Below, one piece after another: positions 44,796 to 54,313 of a stretch of DNA of 64,000 nucleotides (its first letter is position 1; every line of letters starts with the position of its first letter). A program made the position numbers and the translations under genes. The notes under the pieces were generated by a model. The model made no database searches and was not told the origin of the DNA. It worked only from the letters and a program-made list of their open reading frames with translations. Source of the stretch: Kaistia dalseonensis (GTDB lineage Bacteria > Pseudomonadota > Alphaproteobacteria > Rhizobiales > Kaistiaceae); NCBI RefSeq assembly GCF_030814715.1, contig NZ_JAUSVO010000007.1, forward strand, positions 248,001-312,000, written 5' to 3'.

Positions 44796-46262
44796 TCAGG
44801 AGCCGCGCAGGGCTCCCGTGGCGCGTTCGGCGAGCGGCTCCGCCGCGCGGCGCTCCGCCTCTGGCCTCGTGTCGCGCCGAAGCTCCATATCGGCGAAGAG
44901 CGGCTGATGACCCCTACGGGCTGGCTCCGCACCGTGACGCCAGAAATCGACCAGGCGCGAGGCGGCGGAGCGGTCGGCGCCGGCATGAAGCTCTGCCAGG
45001 CGGCCAAAGGTCTCGACGGCCGCGCTGATGGCAGGATTGGCGAAGAGCAGCACCTGCTGGGCCTCCGCGTCGTCGAGGCCAATCGCCTTCAACAGGATGA
45101 CCAGAGCCTCGCCGGACGGATCGTCCATGAGCGCCGTCACAGCGTCGCGATCCAGCCGCAAGCCGGTGGAAAGCGCCGTGATGAGCTGGTCGCGCTGCTT
45201 CTGCCGTGCGAGCAGCGTGACGCGTGCACCGCTCAGGGCGGCGCGGAAGGCGTGATCGGCGTCGATCGCGGCCGAATGGCGACTCGGGGCCGGCGCGCTG
45301 CCGGAGAGACGCAACAAAACAGCCAGACGGCCCGGCGGGTCGAGCGCGAGAAATGCCTCCATGTCGGGCAGCGTTTCCGCAGATTTCTCGCCCGGCGCAG
45401 CCGGCTCCGGTGGCATCACGCTGACGGTGGGTGCTGGTGCAGCGGGCGGCGTCGCTTTTGGTGGTGCAACAGGCGCAGGCTTTGCCCGGTTGGAGCCGGC
45501 AGTAATCGTTTCAGTTGCAGGCTTTGAAGCGGGAAGCGGAATCTCCCGACTGGCGAGCGACTGCATCTCATGGCCGAGCGCAGCGGTCATGGCCCGCGCC
45601 ACCGAATAGACTTCGCGCGCCTCTGCGATTGCCGGAGCAGCGGCGAGAAGCGTCTGGGTCTGTGGCGCCGGCGCGATCGGGGACGGCTGTTCGACTTTGG
45701 CGATGGGCGTATCGCTGGCGGGCACGAACCTTTCTGGCGCAGGCGCGCCAAGCGATTCGCTGCTCGGAGCCGGTCCCGGCTCCCCGACGACCCGAGTCGG
45801 TGTCGGGGGATAATGCGCGACGAGCTGCAAGGTCTCAGGATCGCCAGTCAGCCTCAGGGCGGCGACGATGGCGGGCGAAAGATCGGCGCGCGAGGCGATG
45901 ACGCGATGGTGGGCTGTTCCCGTCGCGGCCATGATCGCCAGCCAGTCGAACTCGGACAGGACCGGCGTTCGCTTCAGGATCGGCGCCGCGATCTCGATCA
46001 GATCCTTGGCGAGCAGCCGCAGGACGGAGATGGGCACGTCGGGATGGCGTGCCAGACGTTCGGCCACGAAGGCGCGATCGGCGGGCGTCACCTTGGTGAG
46101 AAAATGAGTCGCAAGTTCTTCGAAACGCCGGATCCCATCGGGATCGTGTTTCGCCTCAAGGACAAATAGATCCGCTGTCGCTCGAAGAAGAGCGGCGTCC
46201 CGGCTTTGCTGGTTCGACACGGCCATGGCCATCAGACCATCCGAAGGAAATGAGGGATGCAT
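44796..46262 (-). CDS. DUF2336 domain protein
   Basis: 488 residues from ATG 46262; a GTG (46268) and a downstream ATG at 46232 are alternatives. The DUF2336 helical repeat region lies in the first 140 residues (FVAERLARHPDVPISVLRLLAKD, ADLSPAIVAALRLTGDPETL). A long Pro/Ala-rich linker (about 150-300) joins it to a second helical domain. DUF2336 is common in Hyphomicrobiales and its function is not established. Confidence 0.8.
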   Translation of the reverse strand: MHPSFPSDGLMAMAVSNQQSRDAALLRATADLFVLEAKHDPDGIRRFEELATHFLTKVTPADRAFVAERLARHPDVPISVLRLLAKDLIEIAAPILKRTPVLSEFDWLAIMAATGTAHHRVIASRADLSPAIVAALRLTGDPETLQLVAHYPPTPTRVVGEPGPAPSSESLGAPAPERFVPASDTPIAKVEQPSPIAPAPQTQTLLAAAPAIAEAREVYSVARAMTAALGHEMQSLASREIPLPASKPATETITAGSNRAKPAPVAPPKATPPAAPAPTVSVMPPEPAAPGEKSAETLPDMEAFLALDPPGRLAVLLRLSGSAPAPSRHSAAIDADHAFRAALSGARVTLLARQKQRDQLITALSTGLRLDRDAVTALMDDPSGEALVILLKAIGLDDAEAQQVLLFANPAISAAVETFGRLAELHAGADRSAASRLVDFWRHGAEPARRGHQPLFADMELRRDTRPEAERRAAEPLAERATGALRGS

Positions 46263-46428
46263 GATCACGCGGTACCAGGAGAGCGAAGGGCTCGGGCCGC
46301 ATTCTTGCCGACAAGTCGTTAGCGGACTGTTAACCTTGCTCGGCGGTTAATAGTTTTCGTGAAGTTGAGAGCGTCCGCCGGACAGTAGGGGCGTCGATCC
46401 AGTCAGACGGATCTCCTTGGAGGTCGCG

Positions 46429-46608
46429 ATGGCAGTGATACTGGCATTTTCGACGGCGGGGCGCCGACGCGCCCGGCCGGTCAGGAGCGGCGAGCGCAGG
46501 GGCGAGATCGTCTTCTTCTCCGGCGTGCGGATCGATCGTTCACCGACCCGGACAGATCCACCTTCGCCCAAGCAGACGCGCGCGCCGAAGCCTGGCCGCA
46601 GCTTCTGA
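46429..46608 (+). CDS. Small basic protein with a conserved IVFFSGVR motif
   Basis: 59 residues from ATG 46429, with GGAGG five bases upstream. The segment GEIVFFSGVRIDR resembles the short aliphatic motif of small, poorly characterised alphaproteobacterial proteins; the rest is Arg/Pro-rich and probably disordered. It lies alone between two unrelated genes. Moderate support only. Confidence 0.5.
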   Translation: MAVILAFSTAGRRRARPVRSGERRGEIVFFSGVRIDRSPTRTDPPSPKQTRAPKPGRSF

Positions 46609-46626
46609 TCTTGAGGCTTGGTCGCG

Positions 46627-47232
46627 CTAAGGGGCGTCCGTATCGGGCTCGACGGTTGGTGCCGGAGCGGGTGGGGGTGCCGGCGCCTTCACGTCGGCCG
46701 AGCAATTCGCGGCCCGCAGCGCCGCTTCGGCGCCTGGCAGCAACGTGGGATCGGCGACAAAGGCGCGGATCAGCGCAAATCCACGGCTGATCGGCACTTC
46801 GATCACGATCGATTGTTCCAGCGCGGGGATCGGATTCTCGCGCAACTGCACCAGTTGGACCGGCGTCGCGATGACGAGGTCGATATCGCTGCGCTCGGCG
46901 GTGCGGTCGTTCAGGCTGTAGACATTGCTGCCGCGCCGGTTGAACACCGCGATCGACCAGAAATCGTCGGGCATGTCGGCCTTGATGCGGATCGGCCCAT
47001 TCTCCAGCGAGAACCGGCAGACCGCCGTCGCCATGCGCGGGTCGAGATAGGGCAGCGGCTCTGTCCCCGGCTCCGACATTGGCAGGACATGGAAGGCGCC
47101 ATCAGGCCCGAAGCGGCCCATGGACGTCCAGGCGTCACGATCGGCGAAATCCGGCACCAGCAGGATCACCACGATATGGATGATGCCGCCGAGGATCAGG
47201 CCACCGAGCGCGAAGAGCAGGCCGCGAATCAT
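46627..47232 (-). CDS. DUF1254 membrane-anchored protein
   Basis: 201 residues from ATG 47232. One N-terminal membrane helix (GLLFALGGLILGGIIHIVVILL) precedes a DUF1254-type domain (LPYLDPRMATAVCRFSLENG, WSIAVFNRRGSNVYSLNDR), with a Pro/Ala-rich tail. It overlaps the DUF1214 gene by 4 bp. DUF1254 and DUF1214 are usually adjacent halves of one protein; here they are separate, coupled genes. Function unknown. Confidence 0.8.
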   Translation of the reverse strand: MIRGLLFALGGLILGGIIHIVVILLVPDFADRDAWTSMGRFGPDGAFHVLPMSEPGTEPLPYLDPRMATAVCRFSLENGPIRIKADMPDDFWSIAVFNRRGSNVYSLNDRTAERSDIDLVIATPVQLVQLRENPIPALEQSIVIEVPISRGFALIRAFVADPTLLPGAEAALRAANCSADVKAPAPPPAPAPTVEPDTDAP

Positions 47233-47801
47233 GAGCAGGACACCCTCTCGATCGAGGGCAGGATGGCATCGCCTACGCCGCCGCTGGTGAGCGGCGTGTC
47301 GTAGATCCTGAGCACGAGGCGGAGCGCGCGGTCGGTCTCGACCGGCAGCCAATTGCCGGGTTCGACATGAGGCGAAACCTGGATGACGAAGCTGCCATCC
47401 TCGCGGCGCAGGATCTCGCGCGAATGGAAGCCGGTCCGGTTGGCCGGGTTCTCCATGAGATGCCCATCGCCATCATAGGCGGTGAGCGTCCAGAGCCGCG
47501 CAGCCGGCGTCTGGCCGACGATGCGGTAGCTGCACCGTCCCGAAAGGCGCGCGCCGTTCCGGTCCGCCTCGGCGGTGAAGGCGAGCCCTTCGCCGGAGCC
47601 GAGCGGCACCTCGCCGGAGCGGGCCAGCATCGCCTCGGTATAGGGATCGGCATTGGCGCTGCCGGAATCTGGCCAAGCCGTCCATTCGCCGCGCGTGACG
47701 GCGCCGAACAGGCGATCGCGATCGAGCACGATGACCGCCGAGCCGAAGCCGACGACCGCGGCAATCAGGATGGCGATGGCTAGATCGATCAGCAGTCGCA
47801 A
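47229..47801 (-). CDS. DUF1214 membrane-anchored protein, TTG start
   Basis: 190 residues from TTG 47801; GAGG lies 7 bases upstream and no in-frame ATG is near. One N-terminal membrane helix (IAILIAAVVGFGSAVIVL). The DUF1214 core is visible in ARLWTLTAYDGDGHLMENP and GNWLPVETDRALRLVLRIYDT. Overlaps the DUF1254 start (ATGA). Confidence 0.82.
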   Translation of the reverse strand: MRLLIDLAIAILIAAVVGFGSAVIVLDRDRLFGAVTRGEWTAWPDSGSANADPYTEAMLARSGEVPLGSGEGLAFTAEADRNGARLSGRCSYRIVGQTPAARLWTLTAYDGDGHLMENPANRTGFHSREILRREDGSFVIQVSPHVEPGNWLPVETDRALRLVLRIYDTPLTSGGVGDAILPSIERVSCS

Positions 47802-47870
47802 ATCATGGCCTCGATTGGGGGCAGCCGGACCATAGCGCGTGGGCGGGCCGGGCGCTATCGGCAGCCCGCA

Positions 47871-49007
47871 TCAGCCATAGACCGCGGCGCGGATCGCATC
47901 CGGATAGGCGCCGTTGACGCCGGCGACTGCCGTATTCGAGAAGCCGACGACCGAGAGCTTGCGCGCCGGATCGACGAACCAGGAATGGCCATAGACGCCG
48001 CCCCATTGCCAGCTTCCCGGCGAAAAGGGCGACTGGCTGGCGGCCGGGTCGATCGTGATCGACCAGCCGAGGCTGAACCCGCGCCCCGGCACGCCGGTAT
48101 CGAAGGTGCCGATCGCGTTTTCCGACAGGAGCTTCACACCGGAAAGCGAGACGATCGGGGCGCCACCCTTTCGGATCGTTTCGAGGAAGCGAAGGAAGTC
48201 GGGTGCGCTGCCCGCCATGCCGGCGCCGCCCGAGGGGAATGAGGTCGGGTCGAACAGGCGGCCCGGCGAGAAGATCAGCGCACCGTCCTTGCCCTCGACG
48301 CGCTGCGGCTCCGTCATCGGCGTCGGCCGTGGCTTGCCATCGGCATAGGCTGTAGCGAGGCGATCGAGCGCGGTCACCGAAAAGGCGGTATCGGCGAGGC
48401 CGAGCGGCCGCGTCACCTGTTCCGCGACGATATCGGGCAGGGTCTTGCCGATCGCCTGCTCGAGCAGGCCGCCGAGCACGTCGATCGCCACCGAATAGCG
48501 CCAGGATGTGCCCGGCGCGAACATCAGTGGCACGGCAGCGATCTTCTCCAGGTTCTCGGCCATGCCCCGTCCCGGCATGCTCAGGCCCTCGGAGATATCG
48601 GCGCCGGCGTCATAGCCGTATTGCAGGCCGCTGGTGTGGGAAAGCAGATGGCGGATCGTGATGACCGGCTCGGTGCCGTCGATCAGGCGTGGGCGGAACT
48701 GCGGCAGATATTTCGTGACCGGGTCGTCGAGCGCGATCTTTCCGGCGTCGACGAGCGCAAGCGTCGCCACGGCGACCATCGGCTTGGTGACAGAGGCGAG
48801 GCGGAAGATGGTGTCCTCGGTGACCAGCCTGCCGGCCTCCCGATCGGCATGGCCAGCGGCGCGGCGATAGACGATCTCGCCATTCTCCGCCACCATCACC
48901 ACCGTTCCGACGATGCGTTCCTCGGCGATTGCCGCGTCGATGACGGCATCCAGCCGGGCGGCGCGCGCGTCCTGTTCGGCGAAGGGGATTGTCGAGGCGG
49001 CAGTCAT
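47871..49007 (-). CDS. Serine hydrolase of the beta-lactamase class C / esterase fold
   Basis: 378 residues, no signal peptide evident. The catalytic SxxK is SVTK in FRLASVTKPMVA; the Tyr of the YxN-like motif is in WRYSVAIDVLGG; and a C-terminal HSWFVDP stands at the KTG-like strand. This pattern fits EstB-like esterases and D-aminopeptidases as well as class C enzymes. Not evidence of resistance. Monocistronic. Confidence 0.85.
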   Translation of the reverse strand: MTAASTIPFAEQDARAARLDAVIDAAIAEERIVGTVVMVAENGEIVYRRAAGHADREAGRLVTEDTIFRLASVTKPMVAVATLALVDAGKIALDDPVTKYLPQFRPRLIDGTEPVITIRHLLSHTSGLQYGYDAGADISEGLSMPGRGMAENLEKIAAVPLMFAPGTSWRYSVAIDVLGGLLEQAIGKTLPDIVAEQVTRPLGLADTAFSVTALDRLATAYADGKPRPTPMTEPQRVEGKDGALIFSPGRLFDPTSFPSGGAGMAGSAPDFLRFLETIRKGGAPIVSLSGVKLLSENAIGTFDTGVPGRGFSLGWSITIDPAASQSPFSPGSWQWGGVYGHSWFVDPARKLSVVGFSNTAVAGVNGAYPDAIRAAVYG

Positions 49008-49170
49008 GGAGATCGCTCCGGAGGATGTGTCGGACTGGGCTGCATGGTTAGCAAGTCGGAAGGGCGGGTGCCACGAATTTGATAAGGCGGGGCATGTTGG
49101 CGCGCCGACAAGTCCGGCTGTGCCATGACGTCCTCCGAAACGCAGATTGGTGCGTCGGTCCGCCGCCGGC

Positions 49171-50493
49171 CTAGTTGGCCGGAGGCGTGGCCGCTACCTG
49201 CGCACCGTTTGGCTTTCCGATCACGCGCCAGAAGGGGCGGTGAATCTCGACCACGGGGCGGCGCGGGTCGCCCGTCTTCAGGCGGTCGCGGATCAACGCG
49301 ACCAGATCGTCACGCACGGCCGGATTCGACAGGAAATAGCTGTGTCCGATCAGGCCCGCATGTCCGTCGAACTCGATGAAGTCGATGAATTCGGCGAGCT
49401 GCGCGCTGTTCGCCTGCGCGAAGGGCTTGTTCAGGGCCATTTTCGGCAGGCTGATCTGTCCGAGGCGAGCGGTACTGCCGAAGAGTCGCCGCGATATGCC
49501 GAGCGCGCGATCCTTGGGCGAGGAATAGACCGTGAGGTGGAAGAAGCCTTGCGGCAGCACCTCCGACGGGCGAGCCGTCAGGCCATAGGGCAGATCGGGG
49601 TCCGACCCCAGGCCGAACATCTTCGTCGTCGCGACGTCGAGGTCGATGTCGGCCGCAAACAGCACGACATTGTTGACCTTGTATTTCTCGGAGAGCGAGG
49701 AGCGGGTGATATAGGCTTCGATGCCGAGCTGCTGCAGCGCGGAAGCGAGCACATCGGCCCCACGGCTATGCGCGATGAAGTGCACGCGCTCGACACCGGG
49801 CGTCTCGGTGATGATGCGGATCGCCTTCTTCATGTCGGCAACGGCGAACTCGCCGGATTCACGGTCGACATTATAGCCCATGAAGGCACCGCCAGAGCCG
49901 CCGGCCGGCCATGTCAGAGCGACGCAGACGAATTCATTGTCGAGCGAGTTGCAGATACTGCCCGTTTTCTCGACCGCATCGTCGAATTCATTGGCGTAGC
50001 CGTGGATGAAGAAGACGACCTCCTTCCGCGGCACCTTTTTCAGCATGCGCGAGACTTCGCCGCGAAGCCCGGCCGCAGCACGCTCATGCGCAGCCACGGC
50101 AGCGGCCGTGCGCTGCACGCCATCGCCGACGACCTGCATCGGATAGGGGCTCGCCGGGAACTGCCCGAGCTCCGTCACCTTTTCGATCGCGATGTCCTCG
50201 GACACCTTGTGGCCGGTCCCCTTGACGTCGAGGGCGACGGTGCCGAAGCTCATCGCCTTCGAACGTTTGGCGCTGTAGGTGAGCGATCCGTCCGGTTTCG
50301 TCTCCGGCGCGCGGTCGGTGACATAGATGATGTTGATCGTCTCGGCCGCCAACTTTGCAGCGGCGGCGGCCGAGTTGGCTTCGGCTGGAGCGTCGCGCAA
50401 TGCGCCGCTCGTGGAGCAGGCGGCAAGGATCGCCAGGCAAACAAGGCTTGCCGCGAGCCCGATCAGGGACCGACGTCTGGATCCGTGTGTCAT
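49171..50493 (-). CDS. Alpha/beta hydrolase (DUF900-like) lipoprotein
   Basis: 440 residues from ATG 50493. A lipoprotein signal ends LAILAACSTS, so Cys at about residue 27 would be lipidated. The DUF900 esterase core has FFIHGYANEF (oxyanion) and the nucleophile elbow AHSRGAD, with the catalytic acid and His later (VLFAADIDLD, FFHLTVYSSPKD, DGHAGLIGHSYF). Anchored in the envelope. Substrate unknown. Confidence 0.82.
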   Translation of the reverse strand: MTHGSRRRSLIGLAASLVCLAILAACSTSGALRDAPAEANSAAAAAKLAAETINIIYVTDRAPETKPDGSLTYSAKRSKAMSFGTVALDVKGTGHKVSEDIAIEKVTELGQFPASPYPMQVVGDGVQRTAAAVAAHERAAAGLRGEVSRMLKKVPRKEVVFFIHGYANEFDDAVEKTGSICNSLDNEFVCVALTWPAGGSGGAFMGYNVDRESGEFAVADMKKAIRIITETPGVERVHFIAHSRGADVLASALQQLGIEAYITRSSLSEKYKVNNVVLFAADIDLDVATTKMFGLGSDPDLPYGLTARPSEVLPQGFFHLTVYSSPKDRALGISRRLFGSTARLGQISLPKMALNKPFAQANSAQLAEFIDFIEFDGHAGLIGHSYFLSNPAVRDDLVALIRDRLKTGDPRRPVVEIHRPFWRVIGKPNGAQVAATPPAN

Positions 50494-50697
50494 GCTGAAC
50501 CGAATAGCCCCCCGTCCGGCGGGAGCCGATCGAAACCGGCCTAGACGACCCATTTCAGCCCCCACGCCAAAGTGCACGTCCGCCTGCCCGAAACAATAGA
50601 GCAGGTGGCCCGGCGGGCCGGGAATCGTCTCCATCTGTTCCGGAGATGCGTTTGGCGTTACCCGACGATGAATGGCGTGGCGGCAAACGGGCGTCCG
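50494..50697. other. 204-bp gap upstream of the lipoprotein
   Basis: No supported gene. It separates two genes of the same strand. A leader for the lipoprotein gene is the likely content. Confidence 0.3.
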
Positions 50698-52938
50698 TTA
50701 GCCGCCGCTCGTATCCGAGGGCTCAAGGGCGACGGTCTTGAGCGGCTTCAGCGGCGGGGCTTCGTCGAACAGCTTTTCCAGCGCGATCAGTTGCGCCGTC
50801 GTCTTCGATGAAAGCGACAGCGGGGCAGTGCCGCCATCGGCGGACGCGATGGCCGGTGCCGGGCGTTCGCCATCCGAGGGGCTGCCTTCGAGGCCCGGGA
50901 TCGGCTTCAGCTCGATGCCGCTATGGGCGTAGGTCATCACCCGGTTCCAGGTCTGCGCCGGCAGCGAGCCGCCGGTCATCTGGTTGGTGGAGGTGAAGTC
51001 GTCATTGCCGAACCAGACGCCACCGACGAAATTGCCGGTGAAGCCCATGAACCACGCATCGCGGTAGGCGTTCGTCGTGCCGGTCTTGCCGGCGGTCTTG
51101 ATGCCCTGCAATTTCGCGGCCCGGCCGGTGCCGCGCTCAGGGACCTGGCTCAGCATGTAGTTCATCATGCCGATCGTCTTCTCGTCGAGCACGCGTTCGG
51201 GCGGGCCGACATCGCGCTTGCGATCGAAGATCGTCTCGCCTTCGCTATTGATGATCTGCGTGAAGGCATAGGGTTTGGCGCGGAAGCCGCCATTGGCGAA
51301 GACGGAATAGGCGCCCGTCATGTCGACGACCGTCACCTCGGTCGCGCCCAGCGGCAGCGATTTCGAGTTCACGATATTGGTCGTGATGCCCATCTTGTGC
51401 GCCAGCGCGATGATGTTCTCGCGGCCGACCGCACCGGCGAGCCGGACTGCGACGGTGTTCAGCGAATGGATCAGCGCCGTGGTGAGCTGGATATTGCCCA
51501 TATAGCGGCCGCCGTAATTCTTCGGCGACCAGTTGCCGATCGAGATCGGCGCATCCTTGACGATGCTCTCGGGCGTGTAGCCCTTGAGCACGGCAGCCGT
51601 GTAGACGAAGGGCTTGAATGACGAGCCCGGCTGGCGGAGCGCCCCGGTCGCGCGGTTGAACTGGCTTTCGCCATAATCGCGCCCGCCCACCATGGCGCGC
51701 ACGGCGCCGTCGGGTTCGGCGATGACCATGGCCGCCTGCGTGACGCGATAGCGCTCGCCGGATTCGCGCAGTGCGTTCTCGATCGCGTCGTCGGCGACGT
51801 TTTCGAGGTTCATGTCGACGGTGGAACGCACGACGAGGCTGCGATTGCCGTCGGGAACCTGCTTCTTCACCTCCTCGAACGCCCAATCGAGGAAATAGTC
51901 CGGCGAGGTGTCGCTGGCGATGCGCACGACGTCGGCGGGCTTGCGCCGCGCGCCGAGCACCTGGCCCTCGGTCATGAAGCCCGCCTGGACCATGTTGGTC
52001 AGCACTTCATTGGCGCGGGCACGCGCCGCCGGCAGGTTGATATGCGGCGCATATTTCGTCGGTGCCTTGTAGAGCCCGGCGAGCATGGCGGATTCGGCGA
52101 GGTTCAGGTCGGTGACCTTCTTGCCGAAATAGAACTCGGATGCCGCAGCGGCGCCGAAATTGCCACCGCCCATATAGGCGCGGTCGAGATAGAGCTGCAG
52201 GATATCGTGCTTGGAGAGGTTGCTCTCCAGCCACATGGCGAGGAAGGCTTCCTTGATCTTGCGGTCGATCGTCCGCTCGTTCGAGAGAAAGAGGTTCTTC
52301 GCGAGCTGCTGCGTGATCGACGAGCCGCCCTGGACCACCGCATTGGAGCGCAGGTTCTCGAACAGGGCGCGGAACGTGCCGAACACGTCGATGCCGAAAT
52401 GCGTGTAGAAGCGCCGGTCCTCGGTCGCGAGCGTCGCCTTGATCAGGCTGTCGGGCATGTCCTCGAGCGGCACGGCGTCGGAATGGCGCACGCCGCGCTT
52501 GCCGATCTCGGTGCCGTTGCGGTCGAGGAAGGTGACGGAATAGTCGGACTGCGCCAGCCAATCCTGCCTGGTCGCTTCGAAGGCGGGCAGGGCGAGCGCG
52601 AGCATCAGCACGCCGGCGCCGGCGCCGACCGTCAACCCGTCACCAATGATCTCGATCGGCGCCCGGCGAAGGCCAGTGACGCGGAAGCGCCGCGTGAAGC
52701 GCGACAGCGCCTCGGTCGCCTCGACCAGTGCCGTCCAGATGTTGAAGAGCGCGCTATCGATATAGGCATCGATCTCGATCAGGCGGATCTTGCGCGGCTC
52801 CGCTGGTGGTTCGGGCGACTTCTCGATCCGCGCCGTCGTCGTGTCCCCGGTACCATCCTGGCGACGAAACGGCCAGCGCGCGGCGATCCGCGATTGCTGC
52901 GCGGCCAGCCAATCCCAAACCCGGTCGAGACGCGTCAT
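50698..52938 (-). CDS. Bifunctional penicillin-binding protein 1A family (transglycosylase/transpeptidase)
   Basis: 746 residues from ATG 52938. One membrane helix near residues 88-108 (ADGLTVGAG.. region), then a GT51 transglycosylase domain (ATEDRRFYTHFGID, GGSSITQQLAKNLFLS, KIKEAFLAMWLE) and a transpeptidase domain with SSFK (PGSSFKPFVYT), SLN and KTGTT. It polymerises and crosslinks peptidoglycan. Divergent from ycgN. The N-terminal about 85 residues are cytosolic and long for the family. Confidence 0.93.
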   Translation of the reverse strand: MTRLDRVWDWLAAQQSRIAARWPFRRQDGTGDTTTARIEKSPEPPAEPRKIRLIEIDAYIDSALFNIWTALVEATEALSRFTRRFRVTGLRRAPIEIIGDGLTVGAGAGVLMLALALPAFEATRQDWLAQSDYSVTFLDRNGTEIGKRGVRHSDAVPLEDMPDSLIKATLATEDRRFYTHFGIDVFGTFRALFENLRSNAVVQGGSSITQQLAKNLFLSNERTIDRKIKEAFLAMWLESNLSKHDILQLYLDRAYMGGGNFGAAAASEFYFGKKVTDLNLAESAMLAGLYKAPTKYAPHINLPAARARANEVLTNMVQAGFMTEGQVLGARRKPADVVRIASDTSPDYFLDWAFEEVKKQVPDGNRSLVVRSTVDMNLENVADDAIENALRESGERYRVTQAAMVIAEPDGAVRAMVGGRDYGESQFNRATGALRQPGSSFKPFVYTAAVLKGYTPESIVKDAPISIGNWSPKNYGGRYMGNIQLTTALIHSLNTVAVRLAGAVGRENIIALAHKMGITTNIVNSKSLPLGATEVTVVDMTGAYSVFANGGFRAKPYAFTQIINSEGETIFDRKRDVGPPERVLDEKTIGMMNYMLSQVPERGTGRAAKLQGIKTAGKTGTTNAYRDAWFMGFTGNFVGGVWFGNDDFTSTNQMTGGSLPAQTWNRVMTYAHSGIELKPIPGLEGSPSDGERPAPAIASADGGTAPLSLSSKTTAQLIALEKLFDEAPPLKPLKTVALEPSDTSGG

Positions 52939-53038
52939 CGAGAACTGTTCCAATCAGCCGATGAAAACTGCTAGGACGAGCCCGTTTCTGGCCGATTGCC
53001 GAGGGATACGCAATCACCTTGAAGGATAAGCAATCTCG

Positions 53039-53560
53039 ATGACCGCGCAAGAAGACGACGCGCCGTCGCGCCTGACCAATGAGGCCGCCAATGCGCCCGG
53101 GTCGGCCGAGCCGTTCTGGAAGCGTCTGACGCTCGAGGAAATGAGCACGAGCGAGTGGGAATCGCTCTGCGATGGCTGCGCGCGATGCTGCCTGAACAAG
53201 CTCGAGGATTGGGACACCGGGGAGATCGTCTGGACCGCGATCGCCTGCGAATTGCTCGACGACGACAGCTGCCGCTGCTCCGATTATCCGAACCGCCATG
53301 TGAAGGTGCCGGATTGCATTCCGCTCGATCCCGCCACGGTGCGCTCCATCACCTGGCTGCCGCCGACCTGCGGCTACCGCCTGATCGCGGAGGGCCGAGA
53401 CCTTTATTGGTGGCATCCGCTGGTCTCGGGTGACCCCGAAACGGTGCACGAGGCGGGAATTTCGGTCTCCGGCCGAACGGTGAGCGAGGCCGATATTCCG
53501 GTTGAGGAATATGAGGACTTTGTCGTCATGTGGCCGGGGGAAGATCCGGGCGCCGACTGA
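53039..53560 (+). CDS. YcgN family cysteine-cluster protein
   Basis: 173 residues from ATG 53039. The Cys cluster [14 protein letters not shown] is near residue 45, with later [11 protein letters not shown] and [20 protein letters not shown], matching UPF0260/YcgN. It may bind a metal or Fe-S cluster. Function unknown. Confidence 0.9.
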   Translation: MTAQEDDAPSRLTNEAANAPGSAEPFWKRLTLEEMSTSEWESLCDGCARCCLNKLEDWDTGEIVWTAIACELLDDDSCRCSDYPNRHVKVPDCIPLDPATVRSITWLPPTCGYRLIAEGRDLYWWHPLVSGDPETVHEAGISVSGRTVSEADIPVEEYEDFVVMWPGEDPGAD

Positions 53561-53575
53561 TCTGGCAGGGTGCGA

Positions 53576-54172
53576 TCAAGAAGCCTCTCCCCGCGCCGAT
53601 TGGACGTCGGCCCCGCCTTTGAGCTCCGGCACGCGTGCCAACAGCATCCGGCAATAATCAGGCGTCAGCTCGCCATGGCCGAAGAGCACATGGTACATGA
53701 TGGGCCCGATGACACGGTCTACCAGGTCATCGACATCGAATGGCACTTCGCCTCGATGCGCGGCTCGGTCGGCGATCATCTGTAGTTGCTCATAGGTGAA
53801 GTTCGCGCACTGGCAAGCATTGCCTTCCGATATGTTGATCAGCACGTCGCGCAACATCGCGCGGCCCACTGCCGACGACATCTCCTCCATATATTGGACA
53901 ACCCAGGCCTCCAGATCGCCGGCTGTCGACCCCGTGTCGAGCGGTTCGGCGACTGGGCGCAGGCGTTCCACGGCGACGTCGCCCAGGAGCTCGGAAAGGT
54001 CGCCCCAGCGCCTGTAGATCGTCGATGGCGTCACGCCGGCGCGCGCCGCAATCAGCGGAACGGTCAACTCGGCGCGATCAATTTCGGCTGACAACTCCCT
54101 GACGGCGTCATGCACCGCTGCCTGGATCCGCGCGCTGCGGCCGCCGACGCGTATCCGTTCCTTGACCGCCAT
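53576..54172 (-). CDS. TetR/AcrR family transcriptional regulator
   Basis: 198 residues from ATG 54172, chosen because GGGAG is 7 bases upstream; the ATG at 54178 is too close. The HTH is in VPLIAARAGVTPSTIYRRWGDLSELL (about residues 38-62) and a helical ligand-binding domain follows. It is divergent from the MFS transporter gene with strong inverted repeats between, and convergent with ycgN. Likely represses the exporter and the aldo-keto reductase. Confidence 0.9.
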   Translation of the reverse strand: MAVKERIRVGGRSARIQAAVHDAVRELSAEIDRAELTVPLIAARAGVTPSTIYRRWGDLSELLGDVAVERLRPVAEPLDTGSTAGDLEAWVVQYMEEMSSAVGRAMLRDVLINISEGNACQCANFTYEQLQMIADRAAHRGEVPFDVDDLVDRVIGPIMYHVLFGHGELTPDYCRMLLARVPELKGGADVQSARGEAS

Positions 54173-54231
54173 ATCCATTCTCCCATCCGCCCAGGCATCT
54201 CGATCCGGGATCTGTCCCGGACCGTCAATGC

Positions 54232-54260
54232 GCCTTAACGCAAAGAATTTGCGTTAAGGC
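54232..54260. promoter_or_regulatory. TetR operator 1 (13-bp inverted repeat)
   Basis: GCCTTAACGCAAA (54232-54244) and its exact reverse complement (54248-54260) are separated by 3 bp. It lies 60 bp from the tetR-type start in the divergent promoter region. Confidence 0.85.
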
Positions 54261-54277
54261 CAAGCTCGTCCTATATG

Positions 54278-54305
54278 CCTTAACGCTATATGGTTAGCTT
54301 TAAGG
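54278..54305. promoter_or_regulatory. TetR operator 2 (imperfect copy)
   Basis: CCTTAACGC (54278-54286) and GCTTTAAGG (54297-54305) have 8 of 9 matching positions, spaced 10 bp; operator 1 has the same half-sites spaced 9 bp. It overlaps the MFS ribosome site, so binding would block initiation. Confidence 0.7.
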
Positions 54306-54313
54306 GAATCGCC

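Noticed and set aside
47871-49007. Antibiotic-resistance beta-lactamase
   Set aside because: The fold and SxxK motif are shared with esterases and peptidases, and no signal peptide is evident.
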